Below are positions 8,631 through 17,760 of a DNA stretch of 64,000 nt, in pieces (positions within the stretch are counted from its first letter, which is position 1; each line of letters starts with the position of its first letter). The notes under the pieces are model-generated. The model did not search any database. It worked only from the letters and a program-made list of their open reading frames with translations, and was not told the origin of the DNA. Made by a program: the position numbers and the translations under genes. The DNA is from Ulvibacter antarcticus. Its GTDB lineage: Bacteria > Bacteroidota > Bacteroidia > Flavobacteriales > Flavobacteriaceae. The stretch covers positions 496,001 to 560,000 of the forward strand of contig NZ_REFC01000012.1 of the NCBI RefSeq assembly GCF_003688405.1. The letters are read 5' to 3'.

Positions 8631-9575
8631 ATGACGCGTTTATTTATTATCATCTCATTTATTTTGGCTGCTTCAGTAGTATCGATAAGCTGCAAGGAAT
8701 CTGAACACAATCTTATCCCTGAAAGTAATCAGAAGCCGCAAAGTACCAAAGACAACGAAAAAAAGAGAAATCTTTCCGAAGCCTTTAAAAATTACTGGTA
8801 TCAAGGAGAAGCAGAAATAACTTCCTACCAACTTCAACAAGCTCGTTACGGTGAGATTCATGAAGGCACCGCCGTTTCCATTTATGTAACAGAAGACTTT
8901 CTTCCGAAGGAACAGGTAAAAGCAAATGCCGTATCTTCAGAAAACACAGCTGTTCTTAAATTAAACCTAACCAAAAATTTTGTCACCGGAATTTATCCGT
9001 ATTCTATTATGAGCAGCACTTTCAGTCCTGTTAATACAGATCAAAACGCCATAAAAATTAGCACTTCCGTACAAGAATGGTGTGGACAAAGCTATCTTCA
9101 ATTAAACACTAAAAAAGAGTTTGAAATTAAAGCGCATTCGTATTTTGAAGGGGAGGCCGATCAATCAATTTCACTTCCACAAACCTGGTTGGAAAATGAC
9201 CTTTGGAATCGTATACGCCTTAATCCGGAAGAATTGCCAACTGGCAACGTGTCAATAATACCGTCCTTCGAATTTCTACGCCTGGGGCATAAAGAAATTA
9301 AAGCGTATCCCGCCGTCCTAAGTCTAAAACAAGGAGATTCTCTTAGTATTTACAAAATCGAAATCCCAGAATTGGAGCGCAATCTCAGCATTTATTTTAG
9401 TAGTGATTTTCCTTATGAAATAGAAAAATGGGAAGAAACTTCAAAAAGCGGATTTGGGCCAAACGCCGAAGCGCTTACTACGACAGCTATCAAATTAAAA
9501 CGCATTAAATCGGCTTATTGGACTAAAAACCGATCGATCGATCGTAACTTACGGGATTCGCTGGGATTAAAATAA
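8631..9575 (+). CDS. Secreted lipoprotein, unknown function
   Basis: The start is placed at the ATG at 8631, which gives a clean lipoprotein signal (MTRLFIIISFILAASVVSISC, here cited in parts: hydrophobic core then SIS before Cys21); the longer frame opening at 8583 lies inside maf. The mature protein of about 294 residues is polar and probably beta-rich, with no catalytic motif I can name. Homologues sit next to maf in Flavobacteria and sometimes inherit the name septum formation inhibitor Maf, which is unlikely to be right for this one. Probably attached to the outer membrane or the periplasmic side. Confidence 0.82.
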   Translation: MTRLFIIISFILAASVVSISCKESEHNLIPESNQKPQSTKDNEKKRNLSEAFKNYWYQGEAEITSYQLQQARYGEIHEGTAVSIYVTEDFLPKEQVKANAVSSENTAVLKLNLTKNFVTGIYPYSIMSSTFSPVNTDQNAIKISTSVQEWCGQSYLQLNTKKEFEIKAHSYFEGEADQSISLPQTWLENDLWNRIRLNPEELPTGNVSIIPSFEFLRLGHKEIKAYPAVLSLKQGDSLSIYKIEIPELERNLSIYFSSDFPYEIEKWEETSKSGFGPNAEALTTTAIKLKRIKSAYWTKNRSIDRNLRDSLGLK

Positions 9576-9580
9576 CATCT

Positions 9581-10147
9581 ATGTTTGTACAAAATTATTC
9601 ATCTCAACTAATATACTCTGCAATTCTTATTGCAGTATGTTTGATATTAAGATTGATTTTTATCCAACTTTTAAGACGTTTTGCAAAAAAATCGGAACGT
9701 GTTGAGCATCGAATAGGCCTAATTATAAAGCATATTGATTTCGCAGTCATTTTTCTAATAATTTTAGGGGCTATTTTTATTTGGGGAGTGGATGTAAAGA
9801 ATATTGGTGTACTTATGTCCTCAGTTTTTGCCGTGATAGGGATTGCGCTTTTTGCCCAATGGTCTATACTTTGTAATATTACCAGTGGTGTGATCATGTT
9901 TTTCACCTTTCCATATAAGATTGGCGATTATATTAAAATCCATGACAAAGAGTTTCCATACGAAGGGATGATTGAGGATATCAAAACTTTTCATTTAATT
10001 TTGAGAACTAAAGACGACGAGATTATCACTTATCCTAACAGTTTAATGCTTCAAAAAGGCGTCACTGTAATAAAGCCTGATGATATTGCCGAATACATTT
10101 CCGAAGAGGAAGAAATCGAAAATGTTAAACATCATTCAATAGACTAG
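9581..10147 (+). CDS. Small MscS-family mechanosensitive channel-like protein
   Basis: A 188-residue member of the MscS family, much shorter than E. coli MscS (286). Three hydrophobic helices are followed by the beta domain (FTFPYKIGDYIKIHDKEFPYEGMIEDIKTFH, in two blocks), and a short acidic tail replaces the usual C-terminal cage. It starts six bases after the lipoprotein gene, so it is the end of the maf-lipoprotein operon. Role in osmotic relief is inferred from family membership. Confidence 0.88.
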   Translation: MFVQNYSSQLIYSAILIAVCLILRLIFIQLLRRFAKKSERVEHRIGLIIKHIDFAVIFLIILGAIFIWGVDVKNIGVLMSSVFAVIGIALFAQWSILCNITSGVIMFFTFPYKIGDYIKIHDKEFPYEGMIEDIKTFHLILRTKDDEIITYPNSLMLQKGVTVIKPDDIAEYISEEEEIENVKHHSID

Positions 10148-10201
10148 AGTAATTTTCCTTTTTGGGTATATTTACTTTTCTGAAATAACAAAAAAATTTT
10201 C

Positions 10202-12697
10202 ATGCGTAAATTTCTTTTTGCAAGCTTTTTACTTGTACTATCAACTCAGTTATTAAATGCTCAAAAACCTTCTAAGCCAACGGCTTCAGAAATTTATGCA
10301 AAGCTGGAAAAGCTCAACTTTCTAGGTTCTGCCCTTTATGTTGCCGCACATCCGGATGACGAGAATACAAGGCTAATTTCTTATCTGGCGAACGATGTAA
10401 AAGCCAATACTGCCTACCTTTCCCTCACAAGAGGTGATGGTGGTCAGAATCTTGTAGGACCTGAAATCAGGGAACTATTAGGTGTTATTCGCACCCAGGA
10501 ATTGCTCGCTGCCAGAAGAACCGATGGAGGACAACAGCTTTTTACACGTGCAAACGATTTTGGCTATTCGAAACATCCTGATGAAACACTAGCTATCTGG
10601 AATGAAAAAGAAGTGTTAGGTGATGTAGTACGGGCTATCAGAAAATTTAAGCCCGATGTTATCGTCAATCGCTTTGACCATCGAAGCCCGGGAAGTACCC
10701 ATGGACATCATACATCTTCTGCGATGCTAAGTTTTGAAGCTTTTGATTTAGTGGGTAATGCTGGTAAATATCCCGAAACAGCTTCTGAATTTGGCGTATG
10801 GCAACCAAAACGATTGCTATTTAATACTTCATGGTGGTTTTATGGAAGTCGGGAAAAATTTGAAAAAGCCGACAAATCTAATTTGATCACTGTTGAAACG
10901 GGGAACTACTACCCTAGCCTCGGACTTTCAAATGGTGAAATTGCTTCTTTAAGTCGTTCCATGCATAAATCACAAGGCTTCGGAAGTACTGGTTCCAGAG
11001 GCTCCGATTCTGAATATATGGAATTTCTGAAAGGTGATTTTCCTAAAAATAATGATCTTTTCTTCGGAATAAATACTACTTGGTCAAGATTGGAAGGCGG
11101 TGCTGCCATTGGTGTAATTCTGGAAGAAGCTGAAAAAACCTTTGATTTTGAAGATCCTTCAAAAAGCATCCCTCAACTTGTCAAAGCATACAAACTCATA
11201 GAAACACTTCCTGAAAGTAACTGGAAACAATTAAAGAGCAAGGAAATTATCCAACTTATTTCCGATTGTGCCGGGCTTTATCTCGAGGCTGTTGCCGATG
11301 CGCAAAGCAGTACCCCTAAAGGAAGTATTAAAGTTACTGTAGAAGCAATTAATCGATCAAATTCCGATATAAAACTAAATTCAATAAGTTCCCCTATTAT
11401 TACTTTTCCTGCTCAATTAGTCGCTACTCCACTAACGAACAATAAAAATGTATCTATGGAGAGTGTAGAAGGAACTTTCTCTGCTAATACTTACAGCACG
11501 CCATATTGGTTAAATGAAAAAGGAACCTTAGGTATGTACAAAGTTGATAATCCGGCTTTTATTGGACTTCCTGAAGTAGATTTTCAATTTCCTATCAATT
11601 TCAATTTGAGTATAAATGATACAGAAATAACAATTGTTAGGAACATAGTTTACAAATTTAATGATCCTGTAAAAGGGGAAGTATACCGTCCTTTTGAAGT
11701 TTTGCCGGAAGTAACATCTTCAATCCCCGAAAAAGTACTCATTTTCGCGACTAGTGAAGCCAAGCAAATTCCTGTTAAGATAAGAGCCGGAAGAGACAAT
11801 ATTACAGGAACAGTTACATTACAACATCCTCAAGGATGGGTCGTAACACCCGAGCAGCATACTTTTAGCCTTCAACGATTGGGTGAAGAACAAACACTTT
11901 TCTTTACAGTTCAGCCGCCTTCCAATCAGAGTGAAGGGGAATTAAAACCGATGGTTAATATTGGTGATAAAGCCTATGACAAGGAGTTAATCACCATCGA
12001 TTATGACCATATTCCATATCAGTCTGTTTTATTGCCTTCGGAAGCGAAAGTAGTACGGCTTAATATTCAGAAAAAAGGAGAGAACATTGGGTATATCGAC
12101 GGAGCAGGAGATGCAATTCCTGAAAGTCTGAAGCAAATTGGATATAAAGTCACCACGATTTTACCTTCAGAAATTACCGAAACTTATTTAAAACAATTTG
12201 ACGCGGTAGTTGTAGGAATTCGGGCTTACAATACAGTACCGGAGTTAGCTTTTACACAAACTACACTAAACAATTATGTAGAAAATGGCGGAACACTTCT
12301 GCTTCAGTACAATACCAGCCATCGTTTGGTAACTGATGACTTAGCGCCTTATACTCTTAAGCTTTCCAGGGATCGTGTTACCGACGAACATTCCGAAGTA
12401 AAGATCCTAGATCCTAAAAATCCGGTTATTAACTTTCCGAATAAGATTACTCAAAGCGATTTTGATGGATGGGTACAGGAACGTGGGCTGTATTTCCCAG
12501 AAGAATGGGCGAGCGAATTTACACCAATACTAGGAATGCACGACAAAGGTGCGTCGCAAACCAAAGGTTCCCTTTTAGTTGCCAATTACGGAAAAGGACA
12601 TTATATTTATACAGGGCTAAGTTTTTTCAGAGAACTGCCAGCGGGAGTGCCCGGTGCATATAGATTATTTGCAAATCTGCTTTCTATTGGAAAATAA
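10202..12697 (+). CDS. PIG-L family deacetylase, secreted, with C-terminal glutamine-amidotransferase-like domain
   Basis: An 831-residue exported protein (signal peptide 1-20). The N-terminal third is a LmbE/PIG-L zinc deacetylase: AHPDDE (49-54) and a second histidine block (HGHHTS, about 177) supply zinc ligands. The middle is beta-rich. The last ~200 residues resemble a ThuA/class I amidotransferase-like fold (FDAVVVGIRAYNT, NYVENGGTLLLQYNT) with no clear catalytic triad. PIG-L enzymes remove N-acetyl groups from amino sugars, so an exported glycan deacetylase is likely. It is followed by a small membrane protein, a sodium symporter and a porin, which suggests that a sugar-derived product is imported. 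Confidence 0.88.
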   Translation: MRKFLFASFLLVLSTQLLNAQKPSKPTASEIYAKLEKLNFLGSALYVAAHPDDENTRLISYLANDVKANTAYLSLTRGDGGQNLVGPEIRELLGVIRTQELLAARRTDGGQQLFTRANDFGYSKHPDETLAIWNEKEVLGDVVRAIRKFKPDVIVNRFDHRSPGSTHGHHTSSAMLSFEAFDLVGNAGKYPETASEFGVWQPKRLLFNTSWWFYGSREKFEKADKSNLITVETGNYYPSLGLSNGEIASLSRSMHKSQGFGSTGSRGSDSEYMEFLKGDFPKNNDLFFGINTTWSRLEGGAAIGVILEEAEKTFDFEDPSKSIPQLVKAYKLIETLPESNWKQLKSKEIIQLISDCAGLYLEAVADAQSSTPKGSIKVTVEAINRSNSDIKLNSISSPIITFPAQLVATPLTNNKNVSMESVEGTFSANTYSTPYWLNEKGTLGMYKVDNPAFIGLPEVDFQFPINFNLSINDTEITIVRNIVYKFNDPVKGEVYRPFEVLPEVTSSIPEKVLIFATSEAKQIPVKIRAGRDNITGTVTLQHPQGWVVTPEQHTFSLQRLGEEQTLFFTVQPPSNQSEGELKPMVNIGDKAYDKELITIDYDHIPYQSVLLPSEAKVVRLNIQKKGENIGYIDGAGDAIPESLKQIGYKVTTILPSEITETYLKQFDAVVVGIRAYNTVPELAFTQTTLNNYVENGGTLLLQYNTSHRLVTDDLAPYTLKLSRDRVTDEHSEVKILDPKNPVINFPNKITQSDFDGWVQERGLYFPEEWASEFTPILGMHDKGASQTKGSLLVANYGKGHYIYTGLSFFRELPAGVPGAYRLFANLLSIGK

Positions 12698-12747
12698 AAG
12701 TAATTTGTTGATTCTAAACTCTGAACCTTTAAATAATAACTAACCGA

Positions 12748-12876
12748 ATGAAAAACACTACAAAAAAAGAGATTATAATAGAAAAATTTGTCTGGAAACG
12801 GAGCTTTACGGTAGTGTTATTATTGAATGCGGCTTATATTGTTTTGTTCTATTTTTTAATGCAGCGTTACTCTTAA
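12748..12876 (+). CDS. 42-residue single-pass membrane protein upstream of the symporter
   Basis: An ATG-started ORF of 42 codons (MKNTTKKEIIIEKFVWKR, then a hydrophobic helix of about 17 residues, then QRYS) ends one base before the symporter ATG. The basic N-terminus and single helix predict N-in topology. The tight spacing and the conserved habit of Flavobacteria to keep a small ORF here suggest translational coupling or a small symporter subunit. The function is unknown. Confidence 0.75.
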   Translation: MKNTTKKEIIIEKFVWKRSFTVVLLLNAAYIVLFYFLMQRYS

Positions 12877-12877
12877 T

Positions 12878-14572
12878 ATGGGGAAAATTGATTGGATTAT
12901 CCTCATTGGAACGCTCTTCTTTATTGTTGTTTACGGAACCTATAAATCACGTGGAAGTAAAAATGTAACCGATTACCTAAAGGGCGGGAACGAATCGCGT
13001 TGGTGGACTATCGGTCTTAGTGTGATGGCAACTCAGGCTAGTGCAATTACATTTCTTTCCACACCCGGACAAGCATTTCATGACGGGATGGGATTTGTGC
13101 AATTCTATTTCGGACTTCCAATCGCAATGGTGGTTATTTGTTTGGTTTTTATCCCTATTTATCATCGCCTTCAGGTTTTTACAGCTTACGAATATCTGGA
13201 AACCCGTTTCGATCTTAAAACCAGAACTTTAACTGCTATACTATTTCTAATTCAAAGAGGGCTTGCAGCCGGAATTACGATTTTCGCACCTTCCATTATC
13301 CTTTCAGCTGTGCTGGGTTGGAATTTAATCTACCTAAATATAATAATTGGTGTTCTCGTTATAATTTACACGGTAAGTGGTGGTACCAAAGCTGTAAGCG
13401 TAACGCAAAAGCAACAGATGGGTGTGATTTTCGCGGGAATGATTTTCGCCTTTTTAATGATCCTCAATTATCTTCCACTCGATATTACTTTTAGTAAGGC
13501 TTTGGAAATCGCCGGAGCTAATGGAAAGATGGATATTTTAGACTTTTCATTCGATTTTGAAAACCGATATACTTTTTGGAGTGGAATTATTGGAGGTACT
13601 TTTCTAGCCCTCTCCTATTTCGGTACTGACCAGAGTCAGGTGCAACGCTATCTCTCAGGAAAATCTGTTAAGGAGAGTCAGAGAGGTCTAATATTTAACG
13701 GGGTCTTAAAAATCCCTATGCAGTTCTTTATACTGTTAGTGGGGGTAATGGTTTTCGTTTTTTATCAATTCAACAGCTCGCCTTTGCATTTTAACCCTTC
13801 TTCCGTTAAGGTTGTGATGGCTTCGGAATATGCTTCAGATTACCAAGCGCTTTCGGATGAAAAACGTGTCCTCGAAAAGGATCTAAAAACCAAACAAATT
13901 GCCTATGCTCGTTCGGAAGCTTCCGAAGAAAAGGAAACACTCTTGGCAGAAATTTCAGCCTTAAACACTTCCGAAGATAATTTAAGAGAACAATCAAGAG
14001 CTCTTATTAAAAAAGCAAATCCCGATGCTGAAACCAACGACAAGGATTACGTCTTTATACATTTTATCCTTAACAATCTACCTCGTGGGTTAATTGGGCT
14101 TTTGTTAGCAGTAATTTTAAGTGCTGCCATGTCATCTACAGCATCTGAATTGAATGCTCTTGGTTCAACCACCGCTATGGATCTCTATCGCAGAAATGTG
14201 CATGAGAAGTCTCCAAAACATTATATGAATGCTTCCAAATGGTTTACACTTTTATGGGGTGTAATGGCGATTGGCGTTGCCTGCGTGGCGAATTTATTTG
14301 ATAATTTAATTCAGTTGGTGAATATAATTGGTTCTATTTTCTATGGAAATGTACTCGGGATATTCCTGTTAGCGTTCTTTATAAAATTTGTCTCGGGAAG
14401 GGCTGTTTTTATTGCCGCACTTATTACACAGGTGATAATTATCTATATCTGGTGGATAGACCTTATGCCCTACTTATGGCTGAATCTAGCCGGTTGTGCA
14501 ATCGTTATGGGGATTGCTATGGTGTTACAAGTGGTTTTTCCTCCGAATAAACCGAAGGAGCTCTTAGAATAA
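12878..14572 (+). CDS. Sodium:solute symporter (SSS family)
   Basis: A 564-residue inner-membrane symporter with about 13-14 helices and the SSS core (sodium-site segments GLSVMATQASAITFLSTPGQ near 50 and LSAAMSSTASELNALGSTT near 420). A hydrophilic, charged insertion (about 315-375, DEKRVLEKDLKTKQ and following, probably coiled coil) interrupts the core; this is seen in Bacteroidetes relatives. Substrate unknown; relatives carry sugars, myo-inositol or sialic acid. Together with the secreted PIG-L deacetylase upstream and the porin downstream it is consistent with sugar uptake. Confidence 0.9.
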   Translation: MGKIDWIILIGTLFFIVVYGTYKSRGSKNVTDYLKGGNESRWWTIGLSVMATQASAITFLSTPGQAFHDGMGFVQFYFGLPIAMVVICLVFIPIYHRLQVFTAYEYLETRFDLKTRTLTAILFLIQRGLAAGITIFAPSIILSAVLGWNLIYLNIIIGVLVIIYTVSGGTKAVSVTQKQQMGVIFAGMIFAFLMILNYLPLDITFSKALEIAGANGKMDILDFSFDFENRYTFWSGIIGGTFLALSYFGTDQSQVQRYLSGKSVKESQRGLIFNGVLKIPMQFFILLVGVMVFVFYQFNSSPLHFNPSSVKVVMASEYASDYQALSDEKRVLEKDLKTKQIAYARSEASEEKETLLAEISALNTSEDNLREQSRALIKKANPDAETNDKDYVFIHFILNNLPRGLIGLLLAVILSAAMSSTASELNALGSTTAMDLYRRNVHEKSPKHYMNASKWFTLLWGVMAIGVACVANLFDNLIQLVNIIGSIFYGNVLGIFLLAFFIKFVSGRAVFIAALITQVIIIYIWWIDLMPYLWLNLAGCAIVMGIAMVLQVVFPPNKPKELLE

Positions 14573-14583
14573 TTTCTTTATCT

Positions 14584-14603
14584 TAAATTAAATATTTAAT
14601 TTA
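14584..14603. promoter_or_regulatory. Perfect 20-bp AT palindrome before the porin gene
   Basis: TAAATTAAATATTTAATTTA is its own reverse complement. It sits 12 bp after the symporter stop and 65 bp before the porin start. It could be an operator or a weak terminator-like structure; AT-richness alone makes short palindromes common, but 20 exact bases is long. Confidence 0.4.
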
Positions 14604-14667
14604 GTGTTGCGTCTTTAGTTCGCTACCAAAATTGAACCAATTACGCTTATCAACTAACCATTTTTAA

Positions 14668-15795
14668 GTGAAAAAACGAACTTATGCTTTAATAGCACTG
14701 CTCTTCCCATTAATGCTGTTCGCTCAAAAGGACAGCATTGCTTCAAAATTATCGGTGAGCGGAGACTTCCGATTTCGCGTCGAACAGGATTGGGATTCCC
14801 GAAAATCGGATGGTTCATTTCGGGACGATAGAACACGTCTTCGGTACAGAGCGCGATTTGGCGCTTCTTATCAATTTAAAGAATGGGTCTCATTTGGCGC
14901 CAGAATTAGAACTGGTGATCCTAAGAAGCAGCAGGATCCGCAGCTTACCCTTGGCGATGAATTTAACAGTCTGCCAATAGCTTTCGAAAAGATATATGCG
15001 CAATTTAAATACGATTGGTTTTCTGCCTGGCTCGGAAAAAACAACTTTCCATTCGAAAAACAGAATGAATTATTCTGGAGTGATAATGTTTTTCCTGAAG
15101 GTATCGCAATTCGTGGAAAGTGGAAACTTGACAATGCTGTGGTTGAATCGATACAACTAAATGGAGGTCATTTTGTAGTAAACGCCAATGGAGGCGGACT
15201 CGATACAGACGGCTACTTTGAAGGGTTTCAGTTGGTAACTTCACATTTTGACAACCGATTAAAACTCTACCCGGCAATCTATTATTTTAATGACATCCCG
15301 GATATTCCCGACGGAAATGCAACTACGACACTCGATTATGTTATTTTTCACGCGGGTACTTCAGTCGAAGTGCTTAAAAAACCAAGTACTTCTGTTAGCT
15401 TAGATTACTATCAAAATTTAGAAGATTATACTGCAAACGATTCTATTCCGAAGATATTAAAAGATCAAAAAACGGGATTAGTAGGAAGCATTAGCGTTGG
15501 AAAACTAAAAAAGAAAAACGATTGGGCCGTACAACTTACTTATGTTAACCTAGAACGCTATGCTGCTGTCGATTTCTTCGCACAGAATGATTGGGCGCGT
15601 TGGGATTATTCATCTCAGGGTTCGGCAGACGGCAGACTCACAAATTTTAAAGGATTTGAATTAAGTGCAGGATATAATCTTGATGCGAATATGAATTTGA
15701 AATTGCGTTATTTTAATGTGGATCAACTAATTCCAGTGGGAAGCTTTTCAGAAACTAATAGTCGCGTTCGACTGGATTTCAATATTGGTTTTTAG
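14668..15795 (+). CDS. Outer-membrane beta-barrel porin (alginate-export/porin-like)
   Basis: A 375-residue exported protein with GTG start and signal peptide (MKKRTYALIALLFPLMLFA). The mature chain shows alternating hydrophobic and polar strands throughout and ends in a typical barrel C-terminus (RVRLDFNIGF, terminal Phe). The N-terminal block SGDFRFRVEQDWD and RTRLRYRARFG resembles phosphate-selective/alginate-export porins. It follows the symporter gene, consistent with outer-membrane passage of the same solute. Substrate unknown. Confidence 0.83.
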   Translation: MKKRTYALIALLFPLMLFAQKDSIASKLSVSGDFRFRVEQDWDSRKSDGSFRDDRTRLRYRARFGASYQFKEWVSFGARIRTGDPKKQQDPQLTLGDEFNSLPIAFEKIYAQFKYDWFSAWLGKNNFPFEKQNELFWSDNVFPEGIAIRGKWKLDNAVVESIQLNGGHFVVNANGGGLDTDGYFEGFQLVTSHFDNRLKLYPAIYYFNDIPDIPDGNATTTLDYVIFHAGTSVEVLKKPSTSVSLDYYQNLEDYTANDSIPKILKDQKTGLVGSISVGKLKKKNDWAVQLTYVNLERYAAVDFFAQNDWARWDYSSQGSADGRLTNFKGFELSAGYNLDANMNLKLRYFNVDQLIPVGSFSETNSRVRLDFNIGF

Positions 15796-15804
15796 AATGA
15801 TGCA

Positions 15805-15836
15805 AAAAAAAATCCTCTGTGCTAAACACAGAGGAT
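15805..15836 (-). terminator. Terminator of the DUF2911 gene
   Basis: A perfect 10-bp stem (ATCCTCTGTG / CACAGAGGAT, 15812-15836) with a 5-nt loop is followed by a T run on the minus strand. It lies between the convergent porin and DUF2911 genes. Confidence 0.85.
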
Positions 15837-15857
15837 CTTCTTATAAAAAATTGTATT

Positions 15858-16721
15858 CTATTTATCTGCAGCTGCAGGACGTCCTTCCCAAACAGCAATT
15901 GACTTCTTGTTTAGAGCAACATAATCATCGTTACCAGCTTCTTTAGCCATTTCCATTGATTTGTTTGCCGCTTTAATTGCAGCTTTCTTATCTCCTGCTT
16001 TCGCATAGATTAAAGATTGTTGTCTGTATTGCCAAAATCTAGGAGTTTCACTCATTGATATAGCCTTGTCGATCCAGGTTTTTGCCTGATTAATATCTTT
16101 TCCTGATTCAAGATAGTAGACCGCTGCAGAATAGTAATCGCCAGCATCTGGACCATTCATCACTTTATCGATCGAAGAAGAAACCGTTTTATCGGTACCA
16201 AACTTAATTGTAACTCCAACATAGCTTCTTTCCCACATAATTCCCAAAACAGCAGAATCGTTTGTAAGATCATCAAAACTCATAGTAAATGATTGGATAT
16301 CCATTGGTAGTGGGTACACTGGTGCTGTTACCGAAGCAACAACTTTAGATTCTTCCCATGTTGATGGTGTTCCCCCATTATCTGAGTCACTATAAAAGAT
16401 CACTTCCCAATTTTTCACATTTGGCTTTGTGTATACAGCGTATTTACCCGCTTTTAAAGTTTTTCCTCCTATTTCTACGTCATCACTAAAAGAAATAGTT
16501 GTGTTTTTGTTAGCACCAGTTCTCCATAATTTTCCATAAGGAACTAATCCTCCAAAAATAGATCTCTCTCTCATAGCAGGACGAGAATATTCCAGAGTAA
16601 CTTCGGTCAGTCCAACTGTTTGTTCAATTTTCTGAAACGGACTAGGAGCCGGAGTTTTAATTTGCGCATAGCCTCCCATTGTAAAAGTAATAAGAGCTAA
16701 GTAAAAGAATGCTTTTTTCAT
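15858..16721 (-). CDS. DUF2911 domain protein, secreted
   Basis: A 287-residue exported protein (signal MKKAFFYLALITFTMGGYA) made of an N-terminal DUF2911 domain (VTLEYSRPAMRERSIFGGLVPYGKLWRTGAN and GKTLKAGKYAVYT blocks, quoted in part) followed by a TPR-like helical C-terminus (AVYYLESGKDINQAKTWIDKA, KAGDKKAAIKAANKSMEMA). The family is widespread in Bacteroidetes and predicted periplasmic; function unknown. Single gene, with its own terminator. Confidence 0.88.
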   Translation of the reverse strand: MKKAFFYLALITFTMGGYAQIKTPAPSPFQKIEQTVGLTEVTLEYSRPAMRERSIFGGLVPYGKLWRTGANKNTTISFSDDVEIGGKTLKAGKYAVYTKPNVKNWEVIFYSDSDNGGTPSTWEESKVVASVTAPVYPLPMDIQSFTMSFDDLTNDSAVLGIMWERSYVGVTIKFGTDKTVSSSIDKVMNGPDAGDYYSAAVYYLESGKDINQAKTWIDKAISMSETPRFWQYRQQSLIYAKAGDKKAAIKAANKSMEMAKEAGNDDYVALNKKSIAVWEGRPAAADK

Positions 16722-16824
16722 AATTCGTGGTTTTATTAGGTGTATTAATTCTGGTCACGAAGTTACAAAGTCATTATTTTTTAATAGTTAACAAAAACTT
16801 AAATTCGATTGCAAAAAACTATCA

Positions 16825-16832
16825 TACCTTTG
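16825..16832 (+). promoter_or_regulatory. -7 promoter element for aquaporin
   Basis: TACCTTTG matches TAnnTTTG and lies about 78 bp before the TTG start. No convincing -33 TTTG at the right distance was seen. Confidence 0.45.
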
Positions 16833-16910
16833 TGCTCAATAACTATCATTATTTGTCAGAATATGAGTTAAATAGCTTCTGAAAGATGGTGAAATAACTA
16901 ATAAAATAAA

Positions 16911-17573
16911 TTGAAACGTTACATTGCCGAAGCCATTGGTACCTTTGCACTCGTTTTTTGCGGAACAGGAGCCATTATTATCAATGAGTTTACAAATGGT
17001 GCCGTAACTCATCCTGGAGTTGCCGTTACTTTCGGATTGATCGTTATGGGTATGATTTACGCTTTTGGTGATATTAGCGGAGCGCACATAAATCCGGCAG
17101 TTACCATTGCTTTTGCCTACGCGAAAAAATTTCCATGGAAAGAAGTTCCGGCATATATTGTCGCTCAAATTATCGGAGGGTTTGCTGCCAGCGGATTGTT
17201 ATTTTTTCTTTTTCCTGAAAATGAATTACTGGGAACTACGCTTCCTCACATTGGAGCATTTAAAGTGTTTGTCTTCGAAATAGTACTTTCTTTCATTCTC
17301 ATGCTGGTCATCATCAATGTTTCTACCGGTTCAAAAGAAATTGGTGTAATCGCCGGTATTGCCATTGGAGGCATTGTCTTACTCGAGGCCATGTTTGCCG
17401 GACCTATCACAGGAGCATCAATGAATCCAGCAAGATCTATCGCGCCGGCTGTCGTTTCGGGGAATCTTCAGCATTTATGGATCTATATCACAGCACCTAT
17501 TATTGGGTGCATCTTAGCAGTTCTAAGTTGTAAAATTGTTAAAGACGAACAATGTTGCGACGAAAACTGTTAA
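16911..17573 (+). CDS. Aquaporin (MIP family)
   Basis: A 220-residue major intrinsic protein with six helices and both NPA boxes intact (NPAVT at 61, NPARS at 172). The start is TTG (MKRYIAEAIGTFALVFCGTG). The AEAIGTF and MNPARSIAPA blocks fit water-type aquaporins (AqpZ) better than the glycerol facilitators, which carry NPARD at the second box. Cysteines at the C-terminus (EQCCDENC) are unusual and could bind metal. It is an isolated gene followed by a short ORF and a terminator. Confidence 0.9.
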   Translation: MKRYIAEAIGTFALVFCGTGAIIINEFTNGAVTHPGVAVTFGLIVMGMIYAFGDISGAHINPAVTIAFAYAKKFPWKEVPAYIVAQIIGGFAASGLLFFLFPENELLGTTLPHIGAFKVFVFEIVLSFILMLVIINVSTGSKEIGVIAGIAIGGIVLLEAMFAGPITGASMNPARSIAPAVVSGNLQHLWIYITAPIIGCILAVLSCKIVKDEQCCDENC

Positions 17574-17637
17574 TATTTTGTTTAATCATTTGATAAAACA
17601 GTGAAACAGTTTTATTTTTACTGAAAACCACAGTGAA

Positions 17638-17751
17638 ATGATAATGCTGCTAAAAAAATTGTTAGGTAATAGAGTCCGAAAACTAGAAAATGAAACCTAT
17701 CGCCTTCTTCGTATAAACAAAAGACTTTCTAATACTATGCAAAGAAAGTAG
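17638..17751 (+). CDS. Possible 37-residue basic protein
   Basis: An ATG-started ORF (MIMLLKKLLGNRVRKLENET and following) gives a short, basic, helical peptide. It resembles the beginning of small Flavobacterial proteins of the Lacal_2735 type but is shorter, so it may be a relic. Its last codons lie inside a terminator hairpin. No strong ribosome-binding or promoter signal was seen. Confidence 0.35.
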   Translation: MIMLLKKLLGNRVRKLENETYRLLRINKRLSNTMQRK

Positions 17752-17758
17752 TCTTTTT
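17719..17758 (+). terminator. Terminator between the short ORF and the SRPBCC operon
   Basis: AAAAGA-CTTTCT pairs with AGAAAG-TAGTCTTTT across a 12-nt loop, followed by T residues. It ends two bases before the SRPBCC start codon, so the downstream operon must either read through or start inside this region. Confidence 0.65.
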
Positions 17759-17760
17759 AT

